Shown one piece after another: positions 24,965 through 33,618 of a stretch of DNA of 64,000 nt (positions are counted from its first letter, which is position 1; each line of letters opens with the position of its first letter). The stretch covers positions 1 through 64,000 of the forward strand of contig NZ_JACWMS010000004.1 of NCBI RefSeq assembly GCF_014673215.1. The letters run 5' to 3'. The notes under the pieces are model-generated. The model did not search any database. It worked only from the letters and a program-made list of their open reading frames with translations, and had not been told where the DNA came from. The position numbers and the translations under genes are program-made. This DNA comes from Gordonia hankookensis. GTDB lineage: Bacteria; Actinomycetota; Actinomycetes; Mycobacteriales; Mycobacteriaceae.

Positions 24965-26398
24965 GTGACCTCCCTTGTCGACGGGTATCTCAGCCACATC
25001 ACGTCCGCCTGCGCCGCCGATCTCTCCGGTGCGGTGGCCGACTACATCCCCGAACTCGCGCAGGTGGACCCGGAGGGTTATGGGCTGTCGTTGTGCGTGC
25101 ACGACGGCCACATCTATTCCCGCGGGGACAGCTCCGTCGAGTTCACGATCCAGTCCATCTCCAAGCCACTCACGTACGCGCTGGCGCTCTCCCGACTGGG
25201 TTACGTGCAGGTCGACACCAAGATCGGTGTGGAGCCTTCAGGTGAGGCGTTCAACGAGATCAGTGTCGATGACCGTCTGCGCCCCAAGAACCCGATGATC
25301 AACGCCGGCGCGATCCTGACCGCGTCGATGCTGCTGCCACCGGTTCGCGACGTCGCCCCGCAGACCGTCGACGAGATCTTCGACGAGTTGGTGGCGTTCT
25401 ACTCGGCATGCGCCGGACGTCAGCTGTCCCTCGACCCCGCGGTCTACGGCTCCGAGGCGGCCACCGGTGCCCGTAACCGGGCGATCGCCTACATGCTCGA
25501 CAGCTTCGGGGTCATCGACACCGATCCGGAGGCGGCGCTCGACCTCTACTACCGGCAGTGCTCCCTGCGGGTGACCACCGACGACCTGGCGGTGATCGGC
25601 TGCACCATCGCCAACGGTGGGGTCAACCCGCGTACCGGTCGCCAGGTGCTGAACCAAGAGGTGGCCCAACGGGTGCTGTCGGTGATGACGACCTGTGGAA
25701 TGTACGACGGTGCAGGCGACTGGGTGTCGTCGGTCGGGTTGCCGGCCAAGAGCGGGGTGGGCGGCGGAATCCTCGCGATCCTGCCGGGACAGCTGGGTAT
25801 CGGGGTGTACTCACCACGGCTCGATCGGCACGGCAACAGTGTGCGGGGCATCGACACGTGCCGGCATCTGTCGACCGACCTCGGTCTGCACATGTTCAAC
25901 CTGACACGCGAGAGTCGGGTGACCATCCGGTCCATTCACGACATCGCCGATTTCGAGATCGCGGAGGACTGGGGTGACATCGAGCGTCTGTATCTGCGAA
26001 CCTGCCGTGACCGGGTGAGGATCTACGAACTCCAAGGCGACCTGACCTTCTCGGGGGCCGAGAGTGCGATGCGGCGGTTCGAGGGGGATCTCGACGACGT
26101 CGATGTCCTGATCGTGGACATCTCCCGGATCGGGGTCATCGACCCGGTGGCCCGGACCATGATCCTCAACTTCAAACACGCCCTCGACGACCGCGGCCAA
26201 CGCGCCATGCTGGTCGACCCCGACGGTGTGGTGCGGGCCAGCGTGGACCGCCACCGAAACGACAGCACGCTCCCAGATCTTGCTGCACCGCAAGCACTTC
26301 GGGGATTCGATCCGACGTTGCCGCACGTCCACGGCACCATCGCGGATGCGGTCATCGACGCGGAGGCGTTCCAGCTGAAGCAACGGTACCCGGCGTGA
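24965..26398 (+). CDS. glsA: glutaminase with C-terminal STAS domain
   Basis: Glutaminase hydrolyses glutamine to glutamate and ammonia. The beta-lactamase-like catalytic domain fills about residues 5-300, with the SxxK pair Ser64/Lys67 in TIQSISKPLTYAL, then RLRPKNPMINAGAI and SGVGGGILAILPG. A STAS domain follows at about 340-445 (ELQGDLTFSG, VDVLIVDISRIGVIDP), and the last 30 residues look unstructured. The length is 477 residues from the GTG at 24965, preferred because it fits a leaderless transcript; an in-frame ATG at 24929 would add 12 residues. STAS-fused glutaminases are known in actinobacteria, and the domain may sense a nucleotide. With gdh it completes the glutamine-to-2-oxoglutarate route. 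Confidence 0.93.
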   Translation: MTSLVDGYLSHITSACAADLSGAVADYIPELAQVDPEGYGLSLCVHDGHIYSRGDSSVEFTIQSISKPLTYALALSRLGYVQVDTKIGVEPSGEAFNEISVDDRLRPKNPMINAGAILTASMLLPPVRDVAPQTVDEIFDELVAFYSACAGRQLSLDPAVYGSEAATGARNRAIAYMLDSFGVIDTDPEAALDLYYRQCSLRVTTDDLAVIGCTIANGGVNPRTGRQVLNQEVAQRVLSVMTTCGMYDGAGDWVSSVGLPAKSGVGGGILAILPGQLGIGVYSPRLDRHGNSVRGIDTCRHLSTDLGLHMFNLTRESRVTIRSIHDIADFEIAEDWGDIERLYLRTCRDRVRIYELQGDLTFSGAESAMRRFEGDLDDVDVLIVDISRIGVIDPVARTMILNFKHALDDRGQRAMLVDPDGVVRASVDRHRNDSTLPDLAAPQALRGFDPTLPHVHGTIADAVIDAEAFQLKQRYPA

Positions 26399-26442
26399 GC
26401 GTGCGTTCGGTGGGGAGTGCGCCGGCACGCAGGGGCGGTCGC

Positions 26443-26448
26443 TAAGCT
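26443..26448 (+). promoter_or_regulatory. -10 box for leaderless nucS
   Basis: TAAGCT lies 7 nt before the GTG at 26456, with no ribosome site between. It implies a transcript that begins at the start codon. Confidence 0.55.
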
Positions 26449-26455
26449 GGCCACC

Positions 26456-27139
26456 GTGCGTCTGGTTATCGCGAACTGCCAAGTGGACTATGTCGGGCGA
26501 TTGACAGCACATCTGCCGATGGCCAAACGTCTCCTGCTGATCAAGTCGGACGGCTCGGTCAGCGTGCACGCCGACGACCGTGCCTACAAGCCGCTGAACT
26601 GGATGAGTCCGCCCTGCTGGATGGCCGAGCTGCCGGTTCCCGACGGTGCCGACGGCGAAGCGTATTGGGTCGTGACCAACAAGACCGGCGAGGAACTGCG
26701 GATCACCATCGCGTCGATCGAACACGATTCGGCCCATGAGCTCGGCGTCGATCCGGGTCTGGTCAAGGACGGCGTGGAAGCGCACCTTCAGGAGTTGCTG
26801 GCCGAACACGTCGAGACGCTGGGCACCGGTCACACGCTGGTCCGGCGCGAGTACATGACCGCGATCGGTCCGGTCGATCTGCTGTGTCGTGACGCCGCCG
26901 GTGCGACGGTGGCCGTGGAGATCAAGCGACGCGGCGAGATCGACGGTGTGGAACAGCTCACGCGGTACCTCGAACTGCTCAACCGCGATCCGATCCTGTC
27001 GCCGGTGTCCGGGGTCTTTGCCGCCCAACAGATCAAGCCGCAGGCGCGAACCCTCGCTGAGGATCGTGGAATCCGTTGTCTGATACTCGATTACGATGCA
27101 CTCCGAGGCGCGGAGAGCACGGAGTTCCGGTTGTTCTGA
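26456..27139 (+). CDS. nucS: mismatch-specific endonuclease NucS
   Basis: NucS (EndoMS) cuts both strands at G-T, G-G and T-T mismatches and underlies the MutS-independent mismatch repair of actinobacteria. The 227-residue product has an N-terminal dimerisation part ([21 protein letters not shown]) and a RecB-type nuclease part with [10 protein letters not shown] and the metal-binding [20 protein letters not shown]. The length agrees with the mycobacterial protein (about 226). The GTG start follows the family pattern V/M-RLVIA. It is the first gene of the conserved core after the nitrogen island. Confidence 0.95.
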   Translation: MRLVIANCQVDYVGRLTAHLPMAKRLLLIKSDGSVSVHADDRAYKPLNWMSPPCWMAELPVPDGADGEAYWVVTNKTGEELRITIASIEHDSAHELGVDPGLVKDGVEAHLQELLAEHVETLGTGHTLVRREYMTAIGPVDLLCRDAAGATVAVEIKRRGEIDGVEQLTRYLELLNRDPILSPVSGVFAAQQIKPQARTLAEDRGIRCLILDYDALRGAESTEFRLF

Positions 27140-27154
27140 ACGCTTCCGCGCGGG

Positions 27155-27568
27155 TCAGCTCACAGGGGTCAACGCGACCACCGCGATCGTGCGGCTGACC
27201 TGGTCCTGATAGCCCTGGAAGTCGAACACGTTCTCGTTGAGAGTCGTCCACATCTGCTCTCGTTCGGCACCGGTGATCTCCGCGCCCCGAACAGGCGTCA
27301 CCGCGTCGCCGATCGCGATCTCCGCCGGGCTGCCCGCCTTCAGGTTGAGCCACCAGCCGGGCTCCCAGTCGCCCCCGCCGTTCGAGGCGACGACGATCCA
27401 ACGATCGCCGTCGGGCATGTAGATCAGCGGCGTCGTACGCCGCGTCCCGGTCTTGCGGCCCGTCGTGGTCAGGATCAGCAGATCGGCCCCACGGAAGCGC
27501 CGAGGACGAATCCGCCCGATCACAGCGTTCATGGCACGGTTGACCAGGACGAAGGCACGCCTCTTCAT
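27155..27568 (-). CDS. deazaflavin (F420)-dependent nitroreductase-family protein
   Basis: This 137-residue protein belongs to the Ddn/FDOR-A split-barrel family. It shows LLILTTTGRKTG, RRTTPLIYMPDGDRWIVVASNGG and WEPGWWLNLKAG, the stretches that contact F420 in Ddn. Members reduce quinones or nitro compounds using F420H2. A TACGAT -10 box lies 6 nt before the ATG, so the gene is probably leaderless. It is convergent with nucS. The natural substrate is unknown. Confidence 0.9.
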   Translation of the reverse strand: MKRRAFVLVNRAMNAVIGRIRPRRFRGADLLILTTTGRKTGTRRTTPLIYMPDGDRWIVVASNGGGDWEPGWWLNLKAGSPAEIAIGDAVTPVRGAEITGAEREQMWTTLNENVFDFQGYQDQVSRTIAVVALTPVS

Positions 27569-27574
27569 GGCGAG

Positions 27575-27580
27575 ATCGTA
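27575..27580 (-). promoter_or_regulatory. -10 box for the leaderless F420-dependent reductase gene
   Basis: On the minus strand TACGAT lies 6 nt before the ATG at 27568, with no ribosome site between. Confidence 0.5.
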
Positions 27581-27622
27581 AACAGTCCGGCGGAGATCCG
27601 CCGGGTATCGGTCGAGGTGGGG

Positions 27623-28717
27623 CTATTTGTTCGCAGTCTGGTTGTTCGCGGTCTGATTGTTCGTCGTCTGGTTCTTGGACTGGCCGCCCGCGACATTCGG
27701 CGCCGCCGACGATCCGTTGGTGCCCCCGGAGTTCGTCGCGCCGGACCGCTTGATCTGCGACTGCGTGGAGAGTGCGCGATTGAGGAGTTCGAGATCGTCG
27801 GAATCGGTGAGTTCGGCGAGATCCTTGTGGCGTTCGGCCAGTTGCTCGGGCACCTTGGCCAACTGCTCGCGGACCCGGTCGAGCTGCTCGACGACCTGCT
27901 TACGGGCGAGGTCTGCCTTGTTGGCGAGTTCACGGGAGCGGGCGAGGCGCTCGGTGGCGATCTCTTGTGCCGTGTCCTTCGTCCGCTGGGCCTCGTGCCG
28001 CGCGCGGTCACGCTGGGCGGCCAGTTCGGCGTCGTGGCGTTCGCGTTCGGCCTGGCGCGCACGCGTGCTCTGCAGTTCGAGTTCGGCGGCCTCGCCCTTG
28101 GCCTTGGTGACGATCCGGCGCGCCTCGTCGCGTGCCGCGCTCATGGTCTCCTTGTGCTCGGCCTCCATCGCCGCCGTGCGCTCGGTGATCAGGGTGCTGG
28201 CCTCTTCGGCCTCTTCGGCGGCCTGAGCGGCAAGGGCGTCTGCCTTCTCCCGTGCCTGACGTGCGCGGTCCTCGGCTTCGTCGATCAGCTTCTTCGCTTT
28301 GTCCTCCGCGTCCTCGCGGATGCGCTCGGCGTCGGCGTGGGCATCGTCACGCAGGCCTGCGGCCTCCTGCCGGGCGATCGAGGTCGTCTCGGCCGCCTCG
28401 GCCGCGGCATCGGCACGGATCTCCGACGCCTCGTCGGAGGCGAGCTGGAGCATCCGGCCGAGCCGCTCGCTCATCCCTTGGGCGGTGGTCGGGGGCACCG
28501 AGAGTTTGTCGACCTCGCGACGCAACTCCTCGATCTCGTCGCGTGCTTCTTCCAGATGTGCGGCGAGTTCGTGGGCGTTGGCGGTGGCCGCATCCCGGTC
28601 CGCGGCGAGCACACGCAGCTCGGCGTCCATTCGCTGCAGATGCTCGGCAACCTGCTCGCGGTCGAAGCCGCGCATGACGATCGCGAACGGGAGTTGCCGC
28701 GGTGCGGGAGCTGACAT
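27623..28717 (-). CDS. DivIVA-like coiled-coil protein
   Basis: The 364-residue protein begins with a DivIVA-type membrane-targeting segment (FAIVMRGFDREQVAEHLQRMD, about 11-31). It continues as one long, charged, alanine- and glutamate-rich coiled coil to about residue 310. The C-terminus is Ser/Thr/Asn-rich and ends in three 5-residue repeats of the NNQTA type. Related proteins help organise polar growth, as Wag31 does, but this is a paralogue rather than Wag31 itself judging from its context. A TAGACT -10 box lies 7 nt before the ATG. It is followed in the same direction, across 55 bp, by the F420-dependent reductase gene. Confidence 0.85.
   Translation of the reverse strand: MSAPAPRQLPFAIVMRGFDREQVAEHLQRMDAELRVLAADRDAATANAHELAAHLEEARDEIEELRREVDKLSVPPTTAQGMSERLGRMLQLASDEASEIRADAAAEAAETTSIARQEAAGLRDDAHADAERIREDAEDKAKKLIDEAEDRARQAREKADALAAQAAEEAEEASTLITERTAAMEAEHKETMSAARDEARRIVTKAKGEAAELELQSTRARQAERERHDAELAAQRDRARHEAQRTKDTAQEIATERLARSRELANKADLARKQVVEQLDRVREQLAKVPEQLAERHKDLAELTDSDDLELLNRALSTQSQIKRSGATNSGGTNGSSAAPNVAGGQSKNQTTNNQTANNQTANK
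27629..27673. repeat. three 15-bp tandem repeats at the 3' end of the DivIVA-like gene
   Basis: The unit GTTCGCAGTCTGGTT (plus strand) occurs three times with 2-4 differences. It encodes an asparagine/glutamine/threonine-rich tail, and the 15-bp period keeps the frame. Confidence 0.75.
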
Positions 28718-28724
28718 GCGGCAC

Positions 28725-28730
28725 AGTCTA
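28725..28730 (-). promoter_or_regulatory. -10 box for the leaderless DivIVA-like gene
   Basis: On the minus strand TAGACT lies 7 nt before the ATG at 28717, and no Shine-Dalgarno sequence is present. Confidence 0.55.
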
Positions 28731-28745
28731 TCTCAGTGGGAAATG

Positions 28746-29240
28746 TCAGTGACCTGTGGAATCCGTCGCAGGTTCGACCAGCTCGAGGAGTACGCCGCCC
28801 GCATCCTTGGGGTGCACGAAGTTGATCCGCGAGTCGGCCGTGCCACGCCGTGGCTCGGGGTACAGGACACGCACTCCGGCGTCGGTCAGGCGTGCGCTCA
28901 CCGCGTCGACATCGGTGACCCGCACGGCCAGCTGCTGCAGGCCCGGCCCGTTGCGGTCGAGGAACTTCGCGATGGTGGAGTCGTCGTTGAGCGGGGCCAG
29001 CAACTGGATCACGGCACCGCCGGTCTCGGCGGCGCTGCGTGGGCCGACCATCGCCTCGATGACGCCTTGGTCGGTGTTCGTCTCCTGGTGGAGGGTCTCG
29101 AATCCGAGGTGGGTCAGGTACCACTCCTTCGCGGCGTCGAGATCGGGGACCGCGATGCCGACGTGATCGATCGCGACGACGAGGTCGGAGATGAGCTCGG
29201 TGGCCGAGACGGTTGCGGGGTCTGTTGCAGAGGTGGTCAT
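28746..29240 (-). CDS. mce: methylmalonyl-CoA epimerase
   Basis: The enzyme interconverts the two epimers of methylmalonyl-CoA in propionate and odd-chain lipid metabolism. The 164-residue product is a vicinal-oxygen-chelate protein with IDHVGIAVPDLDAAKEWYLTHLG near residue 23. The metal-binding pattern shows H26, Q in GGAVIQLLAP, H in NFVHPKDAGG and E in LLELVEP. The ATG at 29240 has TACCGT 6 nt upstream and no ribosome site; a frame to 29513 has no supporting sequence. It is divergent from the thiolase, the same arrangement I recall in M. tuberculosis Rv1322A/fadA4. Confidence 0.93.
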   Translation of the reverse strand: MTTSATDPATVSATELISDLVVAIDHVGIAVPDLDAAKEWYLTHLGFETLHQETNTDQGVIEAMVGPRSAAETGGAVIQLLAPLNDDSTIAKFLDRNGPGLQQLAVRVTDVDAVSARLTDAGVRVLYPEPRRGTADSRINFVHPKDAGGVLLELVEPATDSTGH

Positions 29241-29246
29241 GCACCA

Positions 29247-29252
29247 ACGGTA
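29247..29252 (-). promoter_or_regulatory. -10 box for leaderless methylmalonyl-CoA epimerase gene
   Basis: On the minus strand TACCGT lies 6 nt before the ATG at 29240. Confidence 0.55.
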
Positions 29253-29322
29253 GCGTTGGATGTACAAGCGCACAGAGCGGGCGCTCGGTCTGCCCGCTGT
29301 CACCGGAGATCCTGGAGGTCCC

Positions 29323-30555
29323 ATGTCCACGAACACCGAACAGTCGTCGACGGTCATCGTCGCCGGAGCGCGGACGCCGTTCGGCCGCCTGATGGGGTCG
29401 TTGAAGGACTTCAGCGGGGTGGACCTGGGCGCCATCGCCATCGAGGGCGCCCTGGCGAAGTCGGGCGTATCGGCCTCGGAGGTCGAGTACGTGATCATGG
29501 GGCAGGTGCTCACCGCGGGCGCCGGTCAGATGCCTGCACGCCAAGCCGCGATCAAGGCGGGTATCGGCTGGGATGTCCCGACGCTGACCATCAACAAGAT
29601 GTGTCTTTCCGGGATCGACGCGATCGCGCTCGCCGACCAGATGATCCGCGCAGGCGAATTCGACGTCGTGGTCGCCGGTGGCCAGGAGTCCATGACACAG
29701 GCACCGCACCTGCTGCCGGGTAGCCGCGGTGGCTTCAAGTACGGCAACACGGAGTTGGTCGACCACATGGCCTTCGACGGCCTGTGGGACGCCTTCACCG
29801 ATCAGCCGATGGGTGCCCTGACCGAGCAGGGTAACGATGTCGCAGCCGATGCGGCCGCCGACGTGACCCGCGGATTCTCGCGGGAGCAGCAGGACGGGTT
29901 CGCCGCGCAGAGCCACCAGCGTGCCGCGATCGCGTGGAAGAACGGCGTGTTCGCCGATGAGGTGGTGCCGGTCAGCATCCCGCAGCGCAAGGGCGACCCG
30001 ATCTCGTTCGCCGAGGACGAGGGCGTGCGCGCGGACACCACGGCCGACTCGCTCGCCGGTCTGCGCCCCGCATTCCGCAAGGACGGCACCATCACCGCGG
30101 GCAACTCGTCGCAGATCTCCGACGGTGCGGCCGCCGTTGTCGTCATGAGCAAGGCCAAGGCGACCGAGCTCGGCGTCACGTGGCTCGCCGAGATCGGTCC
30201 GCACGGCGTGGTGGCGGGTCCCGACTCGTCGCTGCAGGCGCAACCCGCCAATGCCATCGAGAAGGCGTGTGCGCGCGCCGGGATCACGCCGGCCGACCTC
30301 GACCTCGTCGAGATCAACGAGGCCTTCGCAGCGGTCGGGCTCGCCTCGACCGCGCAACTGGGGATCGATCCGTCGATCATCAACGTCAACGGCGGCGCGA
30401 TCGCCGTCGGGCACCCGATCGGGACATCCGGCGCTCGGATCACGCTGCATCTCGCTCTGGAGCTGCAGCGCCGTGGCGGTGGGATCGGCGCGGCCGCGCT
30501 GTGTGGTGCCGGCGGACAGGGCGATGCCCTGATCGTGCGGGTCCCGAAGAGCTGA
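29323..30555 (+). CDS. acetyl-CoA C-acetyltransferase (thiolase)
   Basis: The enzyme condenses two acetyl-CoA or cleaves acetoacetyl-CoA. The 410-residue product has the full thiolase set: [12 protein letters not shown] at the start, the acyl-accepting Cys in NKMCLSGID, the NEAFA segment, the histidine in [19 protein letters not shown] and the second Cys in [17 protein letters not shown] lies 4 nt before the ATG, a good site at a short distance. It is the likely orthologue of mycobacterial fadA4. A degradative 3-ketoacyl-CoA thiolase is less likely. Confidence 0.92.
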   Translation: MSTNTEQSSTVIVAGARTPFGRLMGSLKDFSGVDLGAIAIEGALAKSGVSASEVEYVIMGQVLTAGAGQMPARQAAIKAGIGWDVPTLTINKMCLSGIDAIALADQMIRAGEFDVVVAGGQESMTQAPHLLPGSRGGFKYGNTELVDHMAFDGLWDAFTDQPMGALTEQGNDVAADAAADVTRGFSREQQDGFAAQSHQRAAIAWKNGVFADEVVPVSIPQRKGDPISFAEDEGVRADTTADSLAGLRPAFRKDGTITAGNSSQISDGAAAVVVMSKAKATELGVTWLAEIGPHGVVAGPDSSLQAQPANAIEKACARAGITPADLDLVEINEAFAAVGLASTAQLGIDPSIINVNGGAIAVGHPIGTSGARITLHLALELQRRGGGIGAAALCGAGGQGDALIVRVPKS

Positions 30556-30575
30556 GTGGAGCCGCACGGGGAGAC

Positions 30576-30599
30576 TTCTACTACACCTGGTCGTAGAAT
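30576..30599 (+). promoter_or_regulatory. -10 box inside an inverted repeat before the DUF3817 gene
   Basis: TAGAAT (30594-30599) is a good -10 box. It overlaps the right arm of the inverted repeat TTCTAC (30576-30581) and GTAGAA (30593-30598), so a repressor could bind over the promoter. Confidence 0.4.
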
Positions 30600-30617
30600 C
30601 CTGTCCGATTCGGCACA

Positions 30618-30977
30618 ATGGTGACCATGTCGCACTTCTTCGATCTCAGCACCCCGGCCAAGCGCTTCCGATTCGTCGCGGTCCTCGAGGCGATCACCTG
30701 GTTGGCGCTGTTGATCGCGATGTTCTTCAAATGGGTGCTTGGGCACACCGAAGCGGTTGCGGTCCCGGGCATGGTGCACGGCATCGTCTTCGTTCTCTTC
30801 GTCATCGTCTCGGTGATCACCGCAGTGCAGTTGCGATGGAGTGTTGGGGTCACCGTCCTGGCGCTCGTGTCCAGCATCCCGCCGTTCGGCACGTTGGTGT
30901 TCGAATGGTGGGCGCAGCGCAACGGCCACCTCGCGGAGCTCTCCGACGAGCAGGCCTCCGGGCAGCTGGCCGCCTGA
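30618..30977 (+). CDS. DUF3817 small membrane protein
   Basis: This 119-residue protein has three hydrophobic segments: [38 protein letters not shown] and [20 protein letters not shown]. It carries the DUF3817 pattern with a conserved His in PGMVHGIVF and a Glu/Trp-rich end ([11 protein letters not shown]). Function is unknown. A second member lies at 51027-51371. The ATG at 30618 is used here; the ATG at 30627 is an equal alternative, and neither has a clear ribosome site. It precedes the thiamine-binding gene by 13 bp. Confidence 0.85.
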   Translation: MVTMSHFFDLSTPAKRFRFVAVLEAITWLALLIAMFFKWVLGHTEAVAVPGMVHGIVFVLFVIVSVITAVQLRWSVGVTVLALVSSIPPFGTLVFEWWAQRNGHLAELSDEQASGQLAA

Positions 30978-30978
30978 G

Positions 30979-30984
30979 TACGGT
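30979..30984 (+). promoter_or_regulatory. -10 box for the leaderless thiamine-binding-like gene
   Basis: TACGGT lies 6 nt before the ATG at 30991 and overlaps the stop codon of the upstream gene. Confidence 0.5.
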
Positions 30985-30990
30985 GCTGTC

Positions 30991-31296
30991 ATGATCGTCG
31001 CGTTCAGCCTGACGCCCTCGGGGGGTGACGCCGTCGACGACGACGGCGGGATGAGCAGGGCTGTCGCGGCGGCGGTGCGGGTCGTCCGTGAGTCTGGTCT
31101 GCCCCATCAGACGACGGCGATGTTCACCTACCTCGAGGGCGACTGGGACGACGTGATGGCCGTGGTCAAACGTGCCACCGAGGCCGTCGCCGAACACGCC
31201 CCGCGCGTTGGCCTGGTCCTCAAGGCAGATATCCGGCCGGGCCACACCGGCGAACTGACCGGCAAGGTCGAGCGGGTCGACCGGCATCTCGCGTGA
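30991..31296 (+). CDS. MTH1187/YkoF-like thiamine-binding family protein
   Basis: This 101-residue protein has one ferredoxin-like domain of the MTH1187/YqgV family: [11 protein letters not shown] at the start, [21 protein letters not shown] in the middle, then [22 protein letters not shown]. Family members bind thiamine or a related small molecule. It overlaps the following transporter gene by 4 bp (GTGA), which suggests a shared task. Confidence 0.8.
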   Translation: MIVAFSLTPSGGDAVDDDGGMSRAVAAAVRVVRESGLPHQTTAMFTYLEGDWDDVMAVVKRATEAVAEHAPRVGLVLKADIRPGHTGELTGKVERVDRHLA

Positions 31297-32549
31297 CTGC
31301 TCCTCGTCGGGGGGCGCAGCGCGAGATCGAGGTCGCGGCCACCGAGCGACGGGCGCGCGGGTCCGTCGTCGCCGTCTTCGCGCTGAACGGTTTTCTCGCC
31401 GCGATGTGGGTTGCCCACATCCCGGTGATCACCGAACGCACCGGCGTCTCGCACGATCAGCTCGGCGGCCTGCTTTTGCTCCTGGGTGCATCGGCGTTCG
31501 TCGGGATGCAGGTCTGCGGACCGCTCATCGACAGATGGGGTTCGCGTCCGAGCACCGTCGTCGCGGCCGTTGTGCTGTCGGTCGTGATCCTCGCACCGGT
31601 GAGTGCAGTCAACGGCGCAACCCTGGCTGTGGCACTCGCCGGATTCGGCTTCGCCAACGGTGCTCTCGACGTCTCGATGAATGCCCAGGCGGTCCAGGTC
31701 GAGCGCCGGTACGGCCGTCCGATCATGTCGTCCTTCCACGGTTTCTTCTCCGTCGGGAGCCTGATCGGTTCCGGCGTCGTCGCGGCGACCCTGTGGCTCG
31801 ACGCAGGAGTCCTCGTCACCGTCGCCGCCGCGGGCGCGGTCGGCCTGGTGGTCGTCGCGTGTGCGGCCCCCGGACTGCTGCCGCGGGAGCACCACGAGCC
31901 CGAACCCGTGCGGCATGCCGGAGTATCGGACGACGCCGATCGGCGGCGCTGGTGGACGGGCGTCGACCTGCGACGCCTGGCGTTGCTGGCCGCGGTGGCG
32001 TTCGCACTGATGCTCGCCGAGGGCACGGCCTACGACTGGAGTGCGCTGCACGTCGTCGAGACGTTCGATACCCGCGATTCGATCGGTGCGATCGCTTTCG
32101 GCGCGTTCAGTGCGGCGATGACGGTGTCCCGATTCGGTGTCGACGGGGTCGCGTCCCGGGTCGGGCCGGTTGCGGTGATCCGCTGGGGTGCCCTGATCGG
32201 GATGACCGGCATGCTGCTCGCGATCCTCGCGCCGTCGGCGGGCTGGGCGATCGCAGGGTGGACCGTCTTCGGCGTCGGCCTGGCCGGATTGATCCCACAG
32301 ATCTTCACCGCCGCCGGAAACCTCACGACGGCTTCGAGTGGACGGGCGATCTCCGTGGTCGTCGGCTGCGGCTATCTCGGCATGCTGGCGGGACCGGCGG
32401 TCGTCGGTTTCATCAGTAGCCGGAGCAGCCTGTCCGTCGGATTGATCGTCGCGATCGCAGCGCTCGTCTTCGCCGCCGCGGCGGCCGGGGTGGTACGTGC
32501 GCCGGCGGGTGACAGCGGCGGTCGGCGGTCGGGCGGCATGACACACTAG
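31293..32549 (+). CDS. MFS transporter
   Basis: The 418-residue protein has about 12 membrane segments and the major-facilitator loop DRWGSRPS after helix 2. It resembles YbjJ-type transporters, with [15 protein letters not shown] in helix 1 and the [18 protein letters not shown] stretch. The GTG start overlaps the stop of the thiamine-binding-like gene. A role in moving a vitamin-like or sugar compound is possible, but the substrate is unknown. Confidence 0.85.
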   Translation: MTAPRRGAQREIEVAATERRARGSVVAVFALNGFLAAMWVAHIPVITERTGVSHDQLGGLLLLLGASAFVGMQVCGPLIDRWGSRPSTVVAAVVLSVVILAPVSAVNGATLAVALAGFGFANGALDVSMNAQAVQVERRYGRPIMSSFHGFFSVGSLIGSGVVAATLWLDAGVLVTVAAAGAVGLVVVACAAPGLLPREHHEPEPVRHAGVSDDADRRRWWTGVDLRRLALLAAVAFALMLAEGTAYDWSALHVVETFDTRDSIGAIAFGAFSAAMTVSRFGVDGVASRVGPVAVIRWGALIGMTGMLLAILAPSAGWAIAGWTVFGVGLAGLIPQIFTAAGNLTTASSGRAISVVVGCGYLGMLAGPAVVGFISSRSSLSVGLIVAIAALVFAAAAAGVVRAPAGDSGGRRSGGMTH

Positions 32550-32553
32550 AGGG

Positions 32554-33564
32554 GTGAGCAGACCAACGAATCGGCAGCAGGCGGCCGCTGCGGCCGCACG
32601 GCAACAAGCTGCCGCGGTAGCGATGTCGGGTGCGGTCGACCTGTCGGCCCTCAAGGAACGCGCCGACGCGCAGCGGCAGCAGTCGGGGCGGCCCTCACCG
32701 GCCTCCCGAACACCGGAAACCCCGCAGGACGCCCCGAACGGTGACTCTCCGGGCGGGAGCGGTCCCGATCACTCCGGCGGCGCAGTCATCGACGTCACCG
32801 ACGAGAATTTCGAGACCGAGGTACTCGGACGGTCACAGCACCAGCTGGTTCTCGTCGATCTGTGGGCCGAGTGGTGCGGACCCTGCAAACAGCTCTCGCC
32901 CGTGCTCGAGTCGCTGGCGGCGCGCGCAGGGGGTTCCTGGGTACTCGCCAAGATCGACGTCGACGCCAGCCCGCGCGTCGCCCAGGCGTTCCGGGTGCAA
33001 TCGATCCCGATGGTCGTGGCGATCGCCCAGGGACAGCCGGTGGCCGCGTTCAACGGAGTGCGATCCGAGGCGGAGATCTCGCAGTGGGTGAGGGAGATCC
33101 TCGATCAGGTCGGCGACGCACTGCCGGGCGGTGAGGCCGGTGAGGTCGAGCCGGAGGCCGACGACCCCCGCATGGTGGCGGCGGAGGACAAATTGAACGC
33201 CGGTGATTTCGAGGGCGCCCTCGCTGATTATCGGGCGATCACCGACGCCGAGCCCGACAACATCGAGGCGGCGTCGGCTGCCCGCAATCTCGAGTTCGTT
33301 CTCCGCGCACAGGCACACGATCCGGCGATCGTCGACACGGCTGCACCGGCCGACGTCGACGCCCAGCTGGCCGCCGCCGATGTGTTGCTGCTCGCGCAGC
33401 GGCCCGAGGATGCCTTCGACCGGATCGTCGGTGTCATCAGGGTGACGTCGGGTGACGAGCGCACGCGCGCACGGACACGACTTCTCGAATTGTTCGAGCT
33501 CTTCGATCCCGCGGAACCGTTCGTGGTGGCCGCGCGCCGCAAGCTGGCCAGCGCGCTCTTCTGA
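32554..33564 (+). CDS. thioredoxin-TPR co-chaperone (CnoX/YbbN family)
   Basis: The 336-residue protein has an Ala/Gln-rich, probably disordered start (1-75). A thioredoxin domain follows (78-185) with active site WCGPC (Cys108, Cys111), and a TPR-like helical part runs to the end (AEDKLNAGDFEGALADYRAI). E. coli CnoX lacks the redox pair, but this protein keeps CGPC and may have disulfide activity. It matches the place of M. tuberculosis Rv1324. The GTG start lies 4 nt after the stop of the MFS gene. A strong terminator begins at its stop codon. Confidence 0.88.
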   Translation: MSRPTNRQQAAAAAARQQAAAVAMSGAVDLSALKERADAQRQQSGRPSPASRTPETPQDAPNGDSPGGSGPDHSGGAVIDVTDENFETEVLGRSQHQLVLVDLWAEWCGPCKQLSPVLESLAARAGGSWVLAKIDVDASPRVAQAFRVQSIPMVVAIAQGQPVAAFNGVRSEAEISQWVREILDQVGDALPGGEAGEVEPEADDPRMVAAEDKLNAGDFEGALADYRAITDAEPDNIEAASAARNLEFVLRAQAHDPAIVDTAAPADVDAQLAAADVLLLAQRPEDAFDRIVGVIRVTSGDERTRARTRLLELFELFDPAEPFVVAARRKLASALF

Positions 33565-33602
33565 TCGTCCGCCGGGCGGGTGTGCCCGCCCGGCGGACGA
33601 TC
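33563..33602. terminator. bidirectional terminator between the cnoX-like gene and glgB
   Basis: A perfect 18-bp GC-rich stem (left arm 33563-33580, right arm CCCGCCCGGCGGACGATC at 33585-33602) with a TGTG loop starts within the stop codon. It separates two convergent genes and can serve both. There is no U-tract, as is usual in high-GC actinobacteria. Confidence 0.85.
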
Positions 33603-33618
33603 GTGTGCCTGGTCGTCG

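Noticed and set aside
26584..27036. Small frames opposite nucS as extra genes
   Set aside because: They are arginine/serine-rich products of high-GC DNA with no motif and lie wholly within nucS. The same applies to most overlapping frames in the window.
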